Shown here piece after piece: positions 34,116-42,561 of a DNA stretch of 51,800 bases. The stretch's first letter is position 1; each line of letters opens with the position of its first letter. Source of the stretch: Halorubrum sp. 48-1-W (GTDB lineage: Archaea; Halobacteriota; Halobacteria; Halobacteriales; Haloferacaceae); the NCBI RefSeq assembly GCF_003287355.1, contig NZ_QMIM01000033.1, forward strand, positions 1-51,800, given 5' to 3'. The notes beneath the pieces are model-generated. The model made no database searches. It was not told the DNA's origin and saw only the letters and a program-made list of their open reading frames with translations. The translations under genes were made by a program, and so were the position numbers.

Positions 34116-35762
34116 ATGAGCGAGCCCGAGTGGTACGAGGACGCGACGATCTACTCGTTCGACGTGAAGACGTTCGCCGACGGCGACGGCGACGGGTGGG
34201 GGGACTTCCGGGGGGCGACAGACCGGCTGGCGTACCTCGACGACCTCGGCGTCGACGCCGTCTGGATCCGTCCGTTCTACCCGAGCCCGCTGCGGGACAA
34301 CGGCTACGATGTCGCCGACTACTACGACGTCGACGACCGGCTGGGGACGCTCGGGGACTTCCGGGAGTTCACGGAGCGCGCGCACGACCACGGGATCCGC
34401 GTGCTCACCGACCTCGTCTTCAACCACACCTCGGACGAACACGCGTGGTTCAGGGAGGCCCGCGAGGACCCCGGATCCGAGTACCACGACTACTACCTCT
34501 GGACGGGCCACCTCGAGGACGCCCACCACCGCGGCAACATCTTCCCCGAGTACGAGGACGGCGTCTGGTCGTACGACGAAACCGCCGGGAAACACTACTT
34601 CCACCAGTTCTACTCCCACCAGCCCGACCTCAACGTGGCGAACCCCGCGGTCCGCGAGGAGCTGTACGACGTGCTCCGCTTCTGGCTCGACCAGGGCGCG
34701 GACGGCTTCCGGATCGACGCTGCCCACCCCATGTTGATGCCCAAGGGGCACAACGCGACGACGCTCGAGGACACCGACCTCGACGAGCCCATCGACCTGT
34801 TCAAGCGGATGCGGGAGGTCGTCGAGGCCGAGCAGTCCGACGCCGTCCTGCTCGCGGAGGCCGACGACGAGCCCGAACACCTCGACTACTACTTCGGCGA
34901 CGGGGAGGCGTTCCACCTCCAGTTCAACTTCGTGATGAACGCCCACCTCACGTACGCGGTCGGGGTGCGGGACGCGTGGCCGCTCTACCGGGCTCACGAG
35001 CTCCTCCCCGACATCGAGGGGATCGGAACCTGGGTGAACTTCCTCCGGAACCACGACGAGTGGAACCTGCTGAAGCTCCCCGAGGAGGCGTTCGAACACG
35101 CCCGCGAGTACTTCGGCGACGACGCGGGCGACTCGTGGATCTTCGAGCGGGGCCACAGGCTCCGGCTCGCGGACCTCTACGACGGCGACCCCGACCGGAT
35201 CGCGCTCGCCCACGCGCTCCTCTTTTCGCTCCCCGGCTCTGTCGCGCTCCAGTCGGGCGACGAGATCGGCATGGGCGCGGACCTCTCGCTCCCCGAGCGG
35301 GAGGCGGTTCGCACGCCGATGCAGTGGGACGGCTCGCGAAACGGCGGGTTCTCGACGGCCGATCCCGACGACTGTTACAACCCCGTCGTCGACGAGGGAC
35401 CGTACGCCTACGACCGGGTGAACGTCGCTGTCCAGCGCGACGACCCCGACTCGCTCCTCGCACGGGTCCGCGAGCTCTCACACGCCCGCGATCGCTGTCC
35501 CGAGATCGCCCGCGGCGAGTTCCGGATCGTCGACGCGGAGCCCAAGGAGGTGTGGGTTCACCGGTTCGACCGCGACGGGGACGTCCTCCTCTGCGTCCAC
35601 AACTTCGCCGCGGAGCCGCGCGAGGCCGTCTGCGGGTTCGACGTCGACGCCGACGCGGCCGAACGCGTCGTCGGCGAGGGCGGATACCGCGTCGCTGACG
35701 GCGGGGTCACGCTCGCGCTGGACGCTCACGACTACGTCTGGCTGCGCGGGGAGAGACGGTAG
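34116..35762 (+). CDS. GH13 alpha-amylase-family enzyme, trehalose synthase-like
   Basis: A 548-residue cytosolic (no signal peptide) glycoside hydrolase family 13 protein. It starts WYEDATIYSFDVKTFADGDGDGWGDFRGATDRL, as in maltose-trehalose isomerases (TreS). Conserved region I is DLVFNHTSDEH. The nucleophile Asp lies in DGFRIDAAHPML, the acid/base Glu in VLLAEADDEPEHLDYYFGDGE and the transition-state Asp in FLRNHDEWNL. Region SPLRDNGYDVADYY is typical of TreS and oligo-1,6-glucosidases. The likely reaction is maltose-trehalose interconversion or alpha-glucoside hydrolysis. Trehalose would act as a compatible solute in a halophile. The AEADDEP region departs slightly from TreS, so specificity is uncertain. 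Confidence 0.83.
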   Translation: MSEPEWYEDATIYSFDVKTFADGDGDGWGDFRGATDRLAYLDDLGVDAVWIRPFYPSPLRDNGYDVADYYDVDDRLGTLGDFREFTERAHDHGIRVLTDLVFNHTSDEHAWFREAREDPGSEYHDYYLWTGHLEDAHHRGNIFPEYEDGVWSYDETAGKHYFHQFYSHQPDLNVANPAVREELYDVLRFWLDQGADGFRIDAAHPMLMPKGHNATTLEDTDLDEPIDLFKRMREVVEAEQSDAVLLAEADDEPEHLDYYFGDGEAFHLQFNFVMNAHLTYAVGVRDAWPLYRAHELLPDIEGIGTWVNFLRNHDEWNLLKLPEEAFEHAREYFGDDAGDSWIFERGHRLRLADLYDGDPDRIALAHALLFSLPGSVALQSGDEIGMGADLSLPEREAVRTPMQWDGSRNGGFSTADPDDCYNPVVDEGPYAYDRVNVAVQRDDPDSLLARVRELSHARDRCPEIARGEFRIVDAEPKEVWVHRFDRDGDVLLCVHNFAAEPREAVCGFDVDADAAERVVGEGGYRVADGGVTLALDAHDYVWLRGERR

Positions 35763-35792
35763 AGAAACGCGCGCGGAGGGTCGTTCCCGACC

Positions 35793-36668
35793 TCAGGCGG
35801 TCTCCATCTCGCGTTCGAGGTCGCGGAGCCGCTCGATCCGCTTCTCGGTCGGCGGGTGCGTGGAGGCGACCCGGCTCAGGAAGCCCGCGCGGATCGGGAT
35901 GATGAAGAAGGCGTTCATCTCGGAGCTACCGTCGCGGAGGTCCCGGTCCGGAACGCGGTCCATCCGGCCGTCGATGCTGAGCAGCGCGGACGCCAGCGCG
36001 CCGGGCTGGCCGGTGATGACCGCCGCGCCGCGGTCCGCGGAGTACTCGCGGTATCGCGAGAGCGCGCGGATGAGCAGAAAGGAGACGATCCAGACGACGA
36101 TCGACACCGCGATGGCAACGATCACGGGCGCGCCGCCCTGCCGGTTGTTCCCGCCGAAGAGCCACCCCCACCGCACGATGAAGAAGGCGATGGTCGAGAG
36201 GAACGACGCGATGGTCATCACCATCACGTCGCGGTTCTTCACGTGGGCGAGCTCGTGGGCGAGCACGCCGTCAAGCTCGTCGGAATCGAGCGTCCGGAGC
36301 AGTCCGGTCGTCACCGCGACGGTCGCGTTCTTCTTGTTCCGGCCGGTCGCGAACGCGTTCGGCACGTTCGTGTCGGCGACGGCCACCGTCGGCTTCGGCA
36401 GGTCCGCCTGCTGGCTCAGCCGCTCGATCCGGCGGTGGAGATCGGGGTACTCCTCGGCGCTCACCTCGCGTGCGCCCATCCCCCGGAGCGCGAGTTTGTC
36501 GCTGAAGAAGTACTGCGCGATCGCGAACCCGCCGAGCATGACCATCGGGAACAGGAAGTCCCCGAAGTACAGCGTCAACACGCCGACGAACACGACGTAG
36601 AGGGCGAAAAGCAGGAACATAGTGAACGCCATGCGTCCACGCAGTCCCCAGTCCGTGTTCCAGTCCAT
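35793..36668 (-). CDS. htpX: HtpX-like M48 membrane metalloprotease
   Basis: A 291-residue zinc protease that degrades misfolded membrane proteins. Helices lie at about residues 14-33 and 36-52. The M48 active site HELAHVKNRD (HExxH) is at about residue 139, the third ligand Glu in YREYSADRGAA, with two more helices between them (about 153-170 and 186-203). It also has the ATGRNKKNATVAVTTGLL strand. The C-terminus HPPTEKRIERLRDLE is the family tail. The TATA box at 36691-36700 is about 27 bp from ATG 36668, so the mRNA is probably leaderless. Confidence 0.95.
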   Translation of the reverse strand: MDWNTDWGLRGRMAFTMFLLFALYVVFVGVLTLYFGDFLFPMVMLGGFAIAQYFFSDKLALRGMGAREVSAEEYPDLHRRIERLSQQADLPKPTVAVADTNVPNAFATGRNKKNATVAVTTGLLRTLDSDELDGVLAHELAHVKNRDVMVMTIASFLSTIAFFIVRWGWLFGGNNRQGGAPVIVAIAVSIVVWIVSFLLIRALSRYREYSADRGAAVITGQPGALASALLSIDGRMDRVPDRDLRDGSSEMNAFFIIPIRAGFLSRVASTHPPTEKRIERLRDLEREMETA

Positions 36669-36690
36669 ACCCGGACGTAGCCGTTCGGCG

Positions 36691-36700
36691 GATTAAAGGC
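36691..36700 (-). promoter_or_regulatory. TATA box of htpX
   Basis: GCCTTTAATC on the minus strand at the spacing for a leaderless start at 36668. Confidence 0.6.
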
Positions 36701-36764
36701 TACCGGGGATCGACCGCCCGCGCCGTCGTCGACGCGTCGACGGTCCGCCCTCGGCGTCGCTGTC

Positions 36765-36860
36765 GTCGCCGACCTGGCCCGTCACCCCGTCGCCGACCTG
36801 GCCCGTCACCCCGTCGCCGACCTGGCCCGTCACCCCGTCACCGACCTGGCCCGTCACCCC
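36765..36860. repeat. Intergenic 24-bp tandem repeat, four copies
   Basis: Four head-to-tail 24-bp units (36765, 36789, 36813, 36837); the first three are identical and the fourth differs at one base (GTCACC for GTCGCC). It lies in the 245-bp gap between divergent htpX and the aldolase gene, upstream of both promoters. Read on the minus strand it would encode GVTGQVGD octads, but no start codon or open gene includes it. Confidence 0.97.
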
Positions 36861-36913
36861 GTCGCCCGTCTCCGTGGGACGTTTCTATGTGGGTGGGGGA
36901 CGATCCGGCCGAC

Positions 36914-37684
36914 ATGCGAGACAACCACACGCTATCGGAGCTCGAACGCGGGAACACGGTCAGCGGCGCGTGGCTACTGTCACACAGCGCGCGATCTGCG
37001 GAAGTCCTGTCGCGGACGGACCTCGACTGGGTCGGCGTCGACGCGGAACACGCCCCCTACTCGCCGGACCGCGTCGAGCACGTCGTGCGGGCGATCGAAC
37101 CCGGCGCCACCCCGATCGTCCGGCTACCGTCGGTGGAACGGGCGGTCTCGGGCGCGACGAAGCACGCGCTCGACGTCGGTGCGCAGGGGGTCATCGTGCC
37201 GAGTGTCGAGAGCGCCGCGGAGGCGGAGGCGGTCGTCCGGTCCGCCTACTTCCCCCCGGCCGGCGAGCGCGGCGTCGCCGGCACCACGCGGGCGAACGGC
37301 TACGGCGAGGCGTTCGACGAGCACGTGCGCGACACGGCCGCGGAGACGCTCGTCGCGGTACAGATCGAGTCGCCGGCCGGCGTCGAGTCGGTCGACGAGA
37401 TCGTCGCGGTCGACGGGATCGACGTCGCCTTCGTCGGCGAGAACGACCTCTCGGCCGTGCTCGGACATCCGGGCGAGACCGATCGACCGGCAGTGCGAAC
37501 GGCCGTCGAGCGCGTCCGCGACGCTGCGGTCGAACGCGGCGTCGTCCCCGGGATCGCCGGACGGACGCCGGCGGAACGGGCCGAACGGGCGGAGCGCGGC
37601 TTCCGGTTCTTCCTGCTCGGCGCCGACCTGCGTTTCATGCGCCGCGGCGTCGACGCGTTCCTGTCCGGATCGACGGGCGAATGA
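36914..37684 (+). CDS. HpcH/HpaI-family aldolase
   Basis: A 256-residue class II aldolase-like TIM barrel of the HpcH/HpaI/citrate lyase beta family, which cleaves or forms 2-keto-3-deoxy acids from pyruvate and an aldehyde. Motifs: SGAWLLSHSARSAEVL, DWVGVDAEHAPYSPDRVE, the IVRLPS strand, GAQGVIVPSVESAAEAEA, QIESPAGVESVDEIVAVDGIDVAFVGENDLS, and GFRFFLLGADLRFM. The metal-binding Glu and Asp lie in QIESPAG and the preceding segments. The natural substrate is not evident; 2-dehydro-3-deoxy sugar acids are plausible. ATG 36914 gives the family N-terminus; ATG 36887 in frame is an alternative that adds nine residues. Confidence 0.87.
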   Translation: MRDNHTLSELERGNTVSGAWLLSHSARSAEVLSRTDLDWVGVDAEHAPYSPDRVEHVVRAIEPGATPIVRLPSVERAVSGATKHALDVGAQGVIVPSVESAAEAEAVVRSAYFPPAGERGVAGTTRANGYGEAFDEHVRDTAAETLVAVQIESPAGVESVDEIVAVDGIDVAFVGENDLSAVLGHPGETDRPAVRTAVERVRDAAVERGVVPGIAGRTPAERAERAERGFRFFLLGADLRFMRRGVDAFLSGSTGE

Positions 37685-37724
37685 GGCCGTCCGAGATCGC
37701 CCGCCGACGGGGCCGTGCCGGTGC

Positions 37725-37732
37725 GTTTTTTT
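37725..37732 (+). promoter_or_regulatory. T-rich promoter element of the epimerase gene
   Basis: GTTTTTTT about 27 bp before ATG 37755, giving a likely leaderless transcript separate from the aldolase gene. Confidence 0.5.
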
Positions 37733-37754
37733 GCCGGCTCCGCGACGTCGGCGC

Positions 37755-38675
37755 ATGGCAACGGTCCTGGTTACGGGCGGACGCGGGGCGTCGGGGACGT
37801 GGGTGGTCGAACGGCTCGCGGGCGACCACGAGGTCGTCGTCGCGGACTACGACCATCCCGGCCTCGGCGTCGATCCCGCGCCGAACGTCTCCTTTCGCGC
37901 TGCCGACCTCGCGGTGCGGGGCGAGGCGCTCGACGTCGTGAGCGCGGTCGACCCCGACGCGGTCGTCCACTGGGCGGCGATCCCCGTCGCGGGAACGCAC
38001 CCGGAGGGGCGGGTCTTCGAGACGAACGCGCTCGCCGCTCACAACGTTCTGACGGCGGCGGGGCGCGCGGACGCGCCGGTCGTCCAGGCGTCCAGCGACG
38101 GCGCGTACGGCTTCTTCTTCGCCGACCCCACGCCGCTCCCGGACGAGCTCCCGGTGACGGAGGACCACCCGCTCCGGCCCGAGGACCCCTACGGGCTCTC
38201 GAAGGTGACCGCGGAGGAGACCGCGGGAGCGGTCGCCCGCCGGCACGGCGTCCCCGTGGTCTCGATCCGCCCCTCGTGGATCCAGTACCCCGGCGCGTAC
38301 GCCTGCCGGGAGGCGGGGTACGTGGCGGACCGCTCCGCGGGCGCGGGCAACTTCTGGTCGTACGTCGACGTGCGGGACGCCGCCGACCTCGTCGCCCGCG
38401 CGGTCGACGACCTCCTCGGCGACGACCCCGCCGTGGAGCCGGGAACCCACGAGGCGGTCAACTGCGTCGCCGTCGACAACGCGCTCGGCCGGCCCCTCCT
38501 CGACCTCCTGCGCGAGTCGTACGGCGCGGTCCCCGCCGACTACGCGGTCGACGAGGGCGACGACCGGAGCGCCTACGCGATCGAGAAGGCCGAACGGCTG
38601 TTCGGGTGGCAGCCGAGCCGGTCGTGGCGGGACGCCGCCGAGGAGGACGTCCCCGAGCCGACGCTGTTCGAGTAG
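37755..38675 (+). CDS. NAD-dependent epimerase/dehydratase (extended SDR)
   Basis: A 306-residue extended short-chain dehydrogenase. The Rossmann motif VLVTGGRGASGTWV is at residues 4-17. VVHWAAIPVAGTHPEG, the catalytic Ser in QASSDGAYGF, YGLSKVTAEE with the Tyr-xxx-Lys pair, and SIRPSWIQYPG follow. The C-terminal part has YVDVRDAADLVARAV and a final GWQPSRSWRD segment. Such proteins epimerise, dehydrate or oxidise sugars or sugar acids; uronate dehydrogenase and nucleotide-sugar epimerase types share this layout. The aldolase gene upstream suggests sugar-acid metabolism, but this is contextual only. Confidence 0.88.
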   Translation: MATVLVTGGRGASGTWVVERLAGDHEVVVADYDHPGLGVDPAPNVSFRAADLAVRGEALDVVSAVDPDAVVHWAAIPVAGTHPEGRVFETNALAAHNVLTAAGRADAPVVQASSDGAYGFFFADPTPLPDELPVTEDHPLRPEDPYGLSKVTAEETAGAVARRHGVPVVSIRPSWIQYPGAYACREAGYVADRSAGAGNFWSYVDVRDAADLVARAVDDLLGDDPAVEPGTHEAVNCVAVDNALGRPLLDLLRESYGAVPADYAVDEGDDRSAYAIEKAERLFGWQPSRSWRDAAEEDVPEPTLFE

Positions 38676-38758
38676 ACCGTGAGGGGAAGGTGTCATAGAA
38701 CGACTCGCAAGGGGTTGATTTCATCAGAAATTGGATGGATCAGCTGTTAGAACAAGCC

Positions 38759-39042
38759 TGCTAATAGTACAGTTGTTTCGTGAGAGATCGACTTGATAGG
38801 AACGAGATCGTTGCTGGCGAGGTGAATACCTCCAAAGCCCCAGTCGCGAGTCGTGCGAGGGCGACCGAAGGGAGCCCTCGACTGGTGAACGGCCGCGAGG
38901 CGCTCCGCACCTCTGGAAGCCGGCGGCAACGCCGCCGGCGACGAAGCCGTGAGCCCTCGCGGCTGGGGCTTTGGAGGTGTTCTCCATGTCACCGACAGCA
39001 ACGACATAGAGCCGAGCGACTGGGGCTTTGAAGGCGTTCGCC
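38759..39042. repeat. Dispersed repeat, right composite copy
   Basis: 38759-38847 is the perfect inverted copy of 123-211. 38848-38954 is GC-rich spacer with a 9-bp stem / 3-nt loop hairpin (38919-38939, GCCGGCGGC-AAC-GCCGCCGGC). 38955-38985 and 39012-39042 are direct copies of the 31-nt repeat separated by a 26-nt segment unrelated to that of the left copy. The element lies between the epimerase stop and the arlJ stop. Bases 38676-38758 and 39043-39092 hold no gene that I can see. Confidence 0.88.
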
Positions 39043-39092
39043 GTCGATCCGCAAGCGACCAGTTACAAGCGATCGACGGACCGAACAGTCTC

Positions 39093-40829
39093 TCAAATCG
39101 ACAGGATCGCGTTCACCAGCGTCCGCGTCGCGATCGCCGTCGCCGCCCCGAGCCACGTCAACAGCACGAAGTGGATGTAGCCGTTCGCGGGGTTCCCGCC
39201 GTCGATCTTGCGGATCATCTGCGAGGAGAGCGCGGCGTTGAACAACACGACCGCGAGGAGCAGGTACTCGATGAGCGGGATGTCGTACGCGCCGGGGTAG
39301 ACGATCTGGCCGATGTCCATCTGGTCGATCTCGAAGTCGGCGGTCAACTCGGCGAGGATGGCGACGATCTCCAGCCCGATGAAGAAGGCGAACGTCGCCG
39401 CCGCCGTGATGCCGTACAACAGCCCGATGAACGTCACCGCGGACTGCCGGCGCTGCTCGCGGAGCTGGTTGACCGTGTTCATGTTCGAGGAGATCAGCTC
39501 GCCGAGCAGCTTCGGGTCGCCGCCCATCTGCCGCCCGACGAGGTACATCTCGGAGAACTTCTGGATGAGGTACGACCGCGTGTCACGCGAGAAGGCGCGC
39601 CACGCCCCCTCGGTGCTGATCCGCATGTTGAGCCGGCGGTACAGGCGGGTGATCGCCGGCGAGAGCGCGCCGAAGTCCTTGTCGCGAAGCGTCGTCAACA
39701 CGTCCGAGGTCGTCGACTGCTTCGCGCTCTCGGTCGCGCCGAGCGCCCGGACGAACGAGGGGAACTCCCCGTCGCGGGCGGTTATCGCCCCCTCTTCGGC
39801 CCGGAGGATCACGCCGGTGAGAAACAGCGGGGTGATCGGAACCGCGACGTACAGCGGGAGCCTGACGTCGTCGAGGAAGAAGAGCAGTCCCGGCAGCCCC
39901 GGCCCGTACCCGAACATCCCGGCAGCGGTGAAGCCGATGAGCAGGAACGAGAGCCCACTGCCGACCCCGAGCGACGCCCACAGCTTCAGATCGCCGGGCG
40001 CGCGCTCCTCGGGGTGGTACCAGATCGGGTCGTACGGCGAGGTGGCCCGGATCATCGCGTAGAAGCCGAGCTGGACGAACACGAAGAGGACGATGACGGC
40101 CGAGACCGTCGCCGTCGGGTCGTTGCCCGTCAGGATGGGGAGCACGATGGCGAACACCAACGCGAACGTCAGCGAGAGGATCATCGACATGTACAGGTCC
40201 TTCATCACCTCCAGGTTCGACAGCGACGACTCGTAGACCGTCTCGTACTGCGCCAACATGACGTCCTGTTCTGAGACGAGGAAGTCCTCGAGCGACTGGC
40301 CGGCCCCGAGGGTGTAGCCGAGGCGATCGAAGAAGTCGGCCATCGCGTCGGAGGGGACCTCCTTGGCGCGTCGACGACACGCGTCGTCGAGGCTCTGGTT
40401 CCAGGTGTCGACGAGGTGGACGACCCGACCGATCTCCTCGGCTGCGACCCCGTACTCCTCCTCGTTCGCCAGCGTCCGGAACACCTCCATGCGGTCGATG
40501 TTCGTCGTCGACAGCACGGTCATGTGCGTCATCACGAGGTGGAGCTGGTTGTCGATCCGGTTCTCGACGCCGCTGAGATAGATCTTGGGGTAGACCACCG
40601 CCGACACCAACGTGAGCGCGCCGAAGAGCGGGATCGGCACCCGCGCAAGGACGGGCAACGGGAGGAGGAACGCCCCGACCACGGTGGCCGCGAACACGAA
40701 GATCGCCGGGACGAGCACGTACCCGACGTACTGCCGCTTGGAGATGTCGAGCTTCTCGTAGGAGTCGAACACCTCCTCCGTCAGCTGCATCGCGACCGCG
40801 AGCCCGTCCCCCGCTGCTTTCACGTTCAT
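39093..40829 (-). CDS. arlJ: Archaellum assembly membrane platform protein ArlJ
   Basis: A 578-residue polytopic membrane protein of the GspF/PilC (T2SS-F) superfamily, the platform of the archaellum motor. Two T2SS-F modules are visible: one around residues 95-215 with HMTVLSTTNIDRMEVFRTLANEEEYGVAAEEI, and one around 395-530 with LGGDPKLLGE-type texture (QMGGDPKLLGELISSNMNTVNQLREQRRQSAVTFIG). Hydrophobic helices lie at about 40-75, 225-265, 285-330 and near the C-terminus. ATG 40829 is chosen because it follows the arlI stop by 4 bp; a longer start overlaps arlI. It is last in the operon. Confidence 0.94.
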   Translation of the reverse strand: MNVKAAGDGLAVAMQLTEEVFDSYEKLDISKRQYVGYVLVPAIFVFAATVVGAFLLPLPVLARVPIPLFGALTLVSAVVYPKIYLSGVENRIDNQLHLVMTHMTVLSTTNIDRMEVFRTLANEEEYGVAAEEIGRVVHLVDTWNQSLDDACRRRAKEVPSDAMADFFDRLGYTLGAGQSLEDFLVSEQDVMLAQYETVYESSLSNLEVMKDLYMSMILSLTFALVFAIVLPILTGNDPTATVSAVIVLFVFVQLGFYAMIRATSPYDPIWYHPEERAPGDLKLWASLGVGSGLSFLLIGFTAAGMFGYGPGLPGLLFFLDDVRLPLYVAVPITPLFLTGVILRAEEGAITARDGEFPSFVRALGATESAKQSTTSDVLTTLRDKDFGALSPAITRLYRRLNMRISTEGAWRAFSRDTRSYLIQKFSEMYLVGRQMGGDPKLLGELISSNMNTVNQLREQRRQSAVTFIGLLYGITAAATFAFFIGLEIVAILAELTADFEIDQMDIGQIVYPGAYDIPLIEYLLLAVVLFNAALSSQMIRKIDGGNPANGYIHFVLLTWLGAATAIATRTLVNAILSI

Positions 40830-40833
40830 CGAC

Positions 40834-42507
40834 TCACCTGACGTTCCGGTGCATCTCGAAGGGGAGTCCCTCAACGCCGTCGCGCTGGAAGGCGTCTATC
40901 GCCCGGTTCACCTCGTGGTAGCCCAGTATCCCCTCCTGTATCATCCGCTCTATCAGCTCCGCACGGAAGTCGAGGTCGTCGTAGATGTCGCGGGTGTCCG
41001 CGTACCCCAGGAGCGTCGCGATCTGTTCTTCCAACACGTACGAGTTGTTCATCCCCTGGAAGACGATCTCGTCCTCGACGGGGTCCCAGCTGAACACCTC
41101 GCGGGTGACGACGCCCTCCATCTCCTTCGAGTACCCCTCGATCTCCTGGACGCTCGTCACCCGCCGGAGCACGTCGTCGCCCTGTTTCACGCGGTTCTGG
41201 AACAGCGCCACGTCGGCGTTGTCCATGAACGTCTCCGGGACGTTGATCGGCTCGGAGGTGAACCGCTGGATCATCGAGACGATGTCGGAGGCGTGGAACG
41301 TCAACATGACGGGGTGCCCCGTCTGGGCCGCCTGGAATGCCATGCGCCCCTCGGCGCCCCGGACCTCGCCCACGATGATGTAGTCGGGGCGCGACCGCAG
41401 TGCGGCGGCGACCAGGTCGAACATGTCGACGTCCGAGGAGCCCTCGCTACCGCCCTCGCGGGTCAGGAGCTGCTGCCAGGTGTTGTGCGGCGGAACGACC
41501 TCGGCGGTGTCCTCCGCGGTGTAGATCTTCGAGTCCTGTGGGATGTACGAGAGGATGGCGTTCAGCGTCGTCGTCTTCCCCGAGGCCGTCTCCCCGACGA
41601 CGAAGACGGTCTGTTCGTTCTCCAAACAGAGCCAGAGGTACGCCGACAGCTGCGGCGAGAGCGTCCCCCAGTTCGTGATCTGGTTGATCGACAGGGGCAC
41701 GTCCTCGCCCTGACGGATCGTGAGCGAGGACCCCTTCAACGAGACGTCGTCGGAGTAGATGATGTTGATACGCGAGCCGTCGGGTAGCGTCGAGTCGACG
41801 ATCGGGTCCGAATCCGAGAGCGGGTCGCCGATCCGCTCGCCCATGTTGCGCAACCAGTTGTCGAACTCCTGGGGCGTCCCGAAGTCCACGGTGGTTTCGA
41901 GCATGCCGAAGGTGCCGTGATCCACGTGGCACTCGTGGGGGCCGATCACGTGGATGTCCTCGTTGGCCGGGTCGCGCATCACGGGTTCGAGCGGGCCGAG
42001 CCCGACGATGTCGCGGTTGAGCCGGTAGCGGATGTTCTCGTAGGTCTCCTCGGTGACGGAGAGCTTCCCGACGTTGAGAAGCTCCGAGACGGTCGATCGC
42101 AACCCCGTTTGGCCGTTCTGGATGTGAGTGACGTCCTCGAGTAGCTCCTCGATGAGGTCGTCGTACTCCGCCTCGGAGCCCGGAGCGGTGTGGCCGCCGC
42201 TGGCAGCGAGCAACTTGTTTTTCACCTGGTCGAGGACGGTCGCCTGCGGGCCGGACATCTCCGGCTCGATCGCGTAGTACTTCGTCTCCTGGCCGAGGTC
42301 GCCGTACACGTGACAGTAGATCGGCCCGCCGACCGGGTAGAGCACGTTCGGACGCTCCGACTCGTACTCGTCTTTGGGCTCCTCGATGAAGAGCGGGAAC
42401 TCCCCGGTGATCTGTTTGAACTCCTTGAGGTGTTTCCTGAGATGCGGCCGGCGCATGGCGGCCTGTCGGAGTTCGTCGGACGGTTTCGCCGTGCCGTGTT
42501 CGGTCAT
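40834..42507 (-). CDS. arlI: Archaellum motor ATPase ArlI
   Basis: A 557-residue secretion-type ATPase (GspE/PilB superfamily) that drives archaellum assembly and rotation. Its N-terminal domain has PNVLYPVGGPIYCHVYGD and GLGPLEPVMRDPANEDIHV; the C-terminal ATPase has Walker A VVGETASGKTTTLNAI, Asp box IYTAEDTAEVV, Walker B PDYIIVGEVRGAEG and His box GHPVMLTFHA. Length and motifs match haloarchaeal ArlI/FlaI. It interacts with ArlJ and ArlH. The gap of 54 bp to arlH is the largest in the arl block; I see no promoter box there. Confidence 0.96.
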   Translation of the reverse strand: MTEHGTAKPSDELRQAAMRRPHLRKHLKEFKQITGEFPLFIEEPKDEYESERPNVLYPVGGPIYCHVYGDLGQETKYYAIEPEMSGPQATVLDQVKNKLLAASGGHTAPGSEAEYDDLIEELLEDVTHIQNGQTGLRSTVSELLNVGKLSVTEETYENIRYRLNRDIVGLGPLEPVMRDPANEDIHVIGPHECHVDHGTFGMLETTVDFGTPQEFDNWLRNMGERIGDPLSDSDPIVDSTLPDGSRINIIYSDDVSLKGSSLTIRQGEDVPLSINQITNWGTLSPQLSAYLWLCLENEQTVFVVGETASGKTTTLNAILSYIPQDSKIYTAEDTAEVVPPHNTWQQLLTREGGSEGSSDVDMFDLVAAALRSRPDYIIVGEVRGAEGRMAFQAAQTGHPVMLTFHASDIVSMIQRFTSEPINVPETFMDNADVALFQNRVKQGDDVLRRVTSVQEIEGYSKEMEGVVTREVFSWDPVEDEIVFQGMNNSYVLEEQIATLLGYADTRDIYDDLDFRAELIERMIQEGILGYHEVNRAIDAFQRDGVEGLPFEMHRNVR

Positions 42508-42561
42508 CGTTCGTGTCCCGTGGTCTCGGTCCCCGCCGACGGTTCCCCCCCGGCGGTCGCA

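Noticed and set aside
36765..36860. Octapeptide (GVTGQVGD) repeat protein on minus strand
   Set aside because: No start codon or promoter, and a stop lies between it and htpX in frame; treated as intergenic DNA.
38949..40274. 441-residue plus-strand protein with WGFGG start
   Set aside because: The frame is a shadow of arlJ after the repeat; codon pattern and domains support only arlJ.
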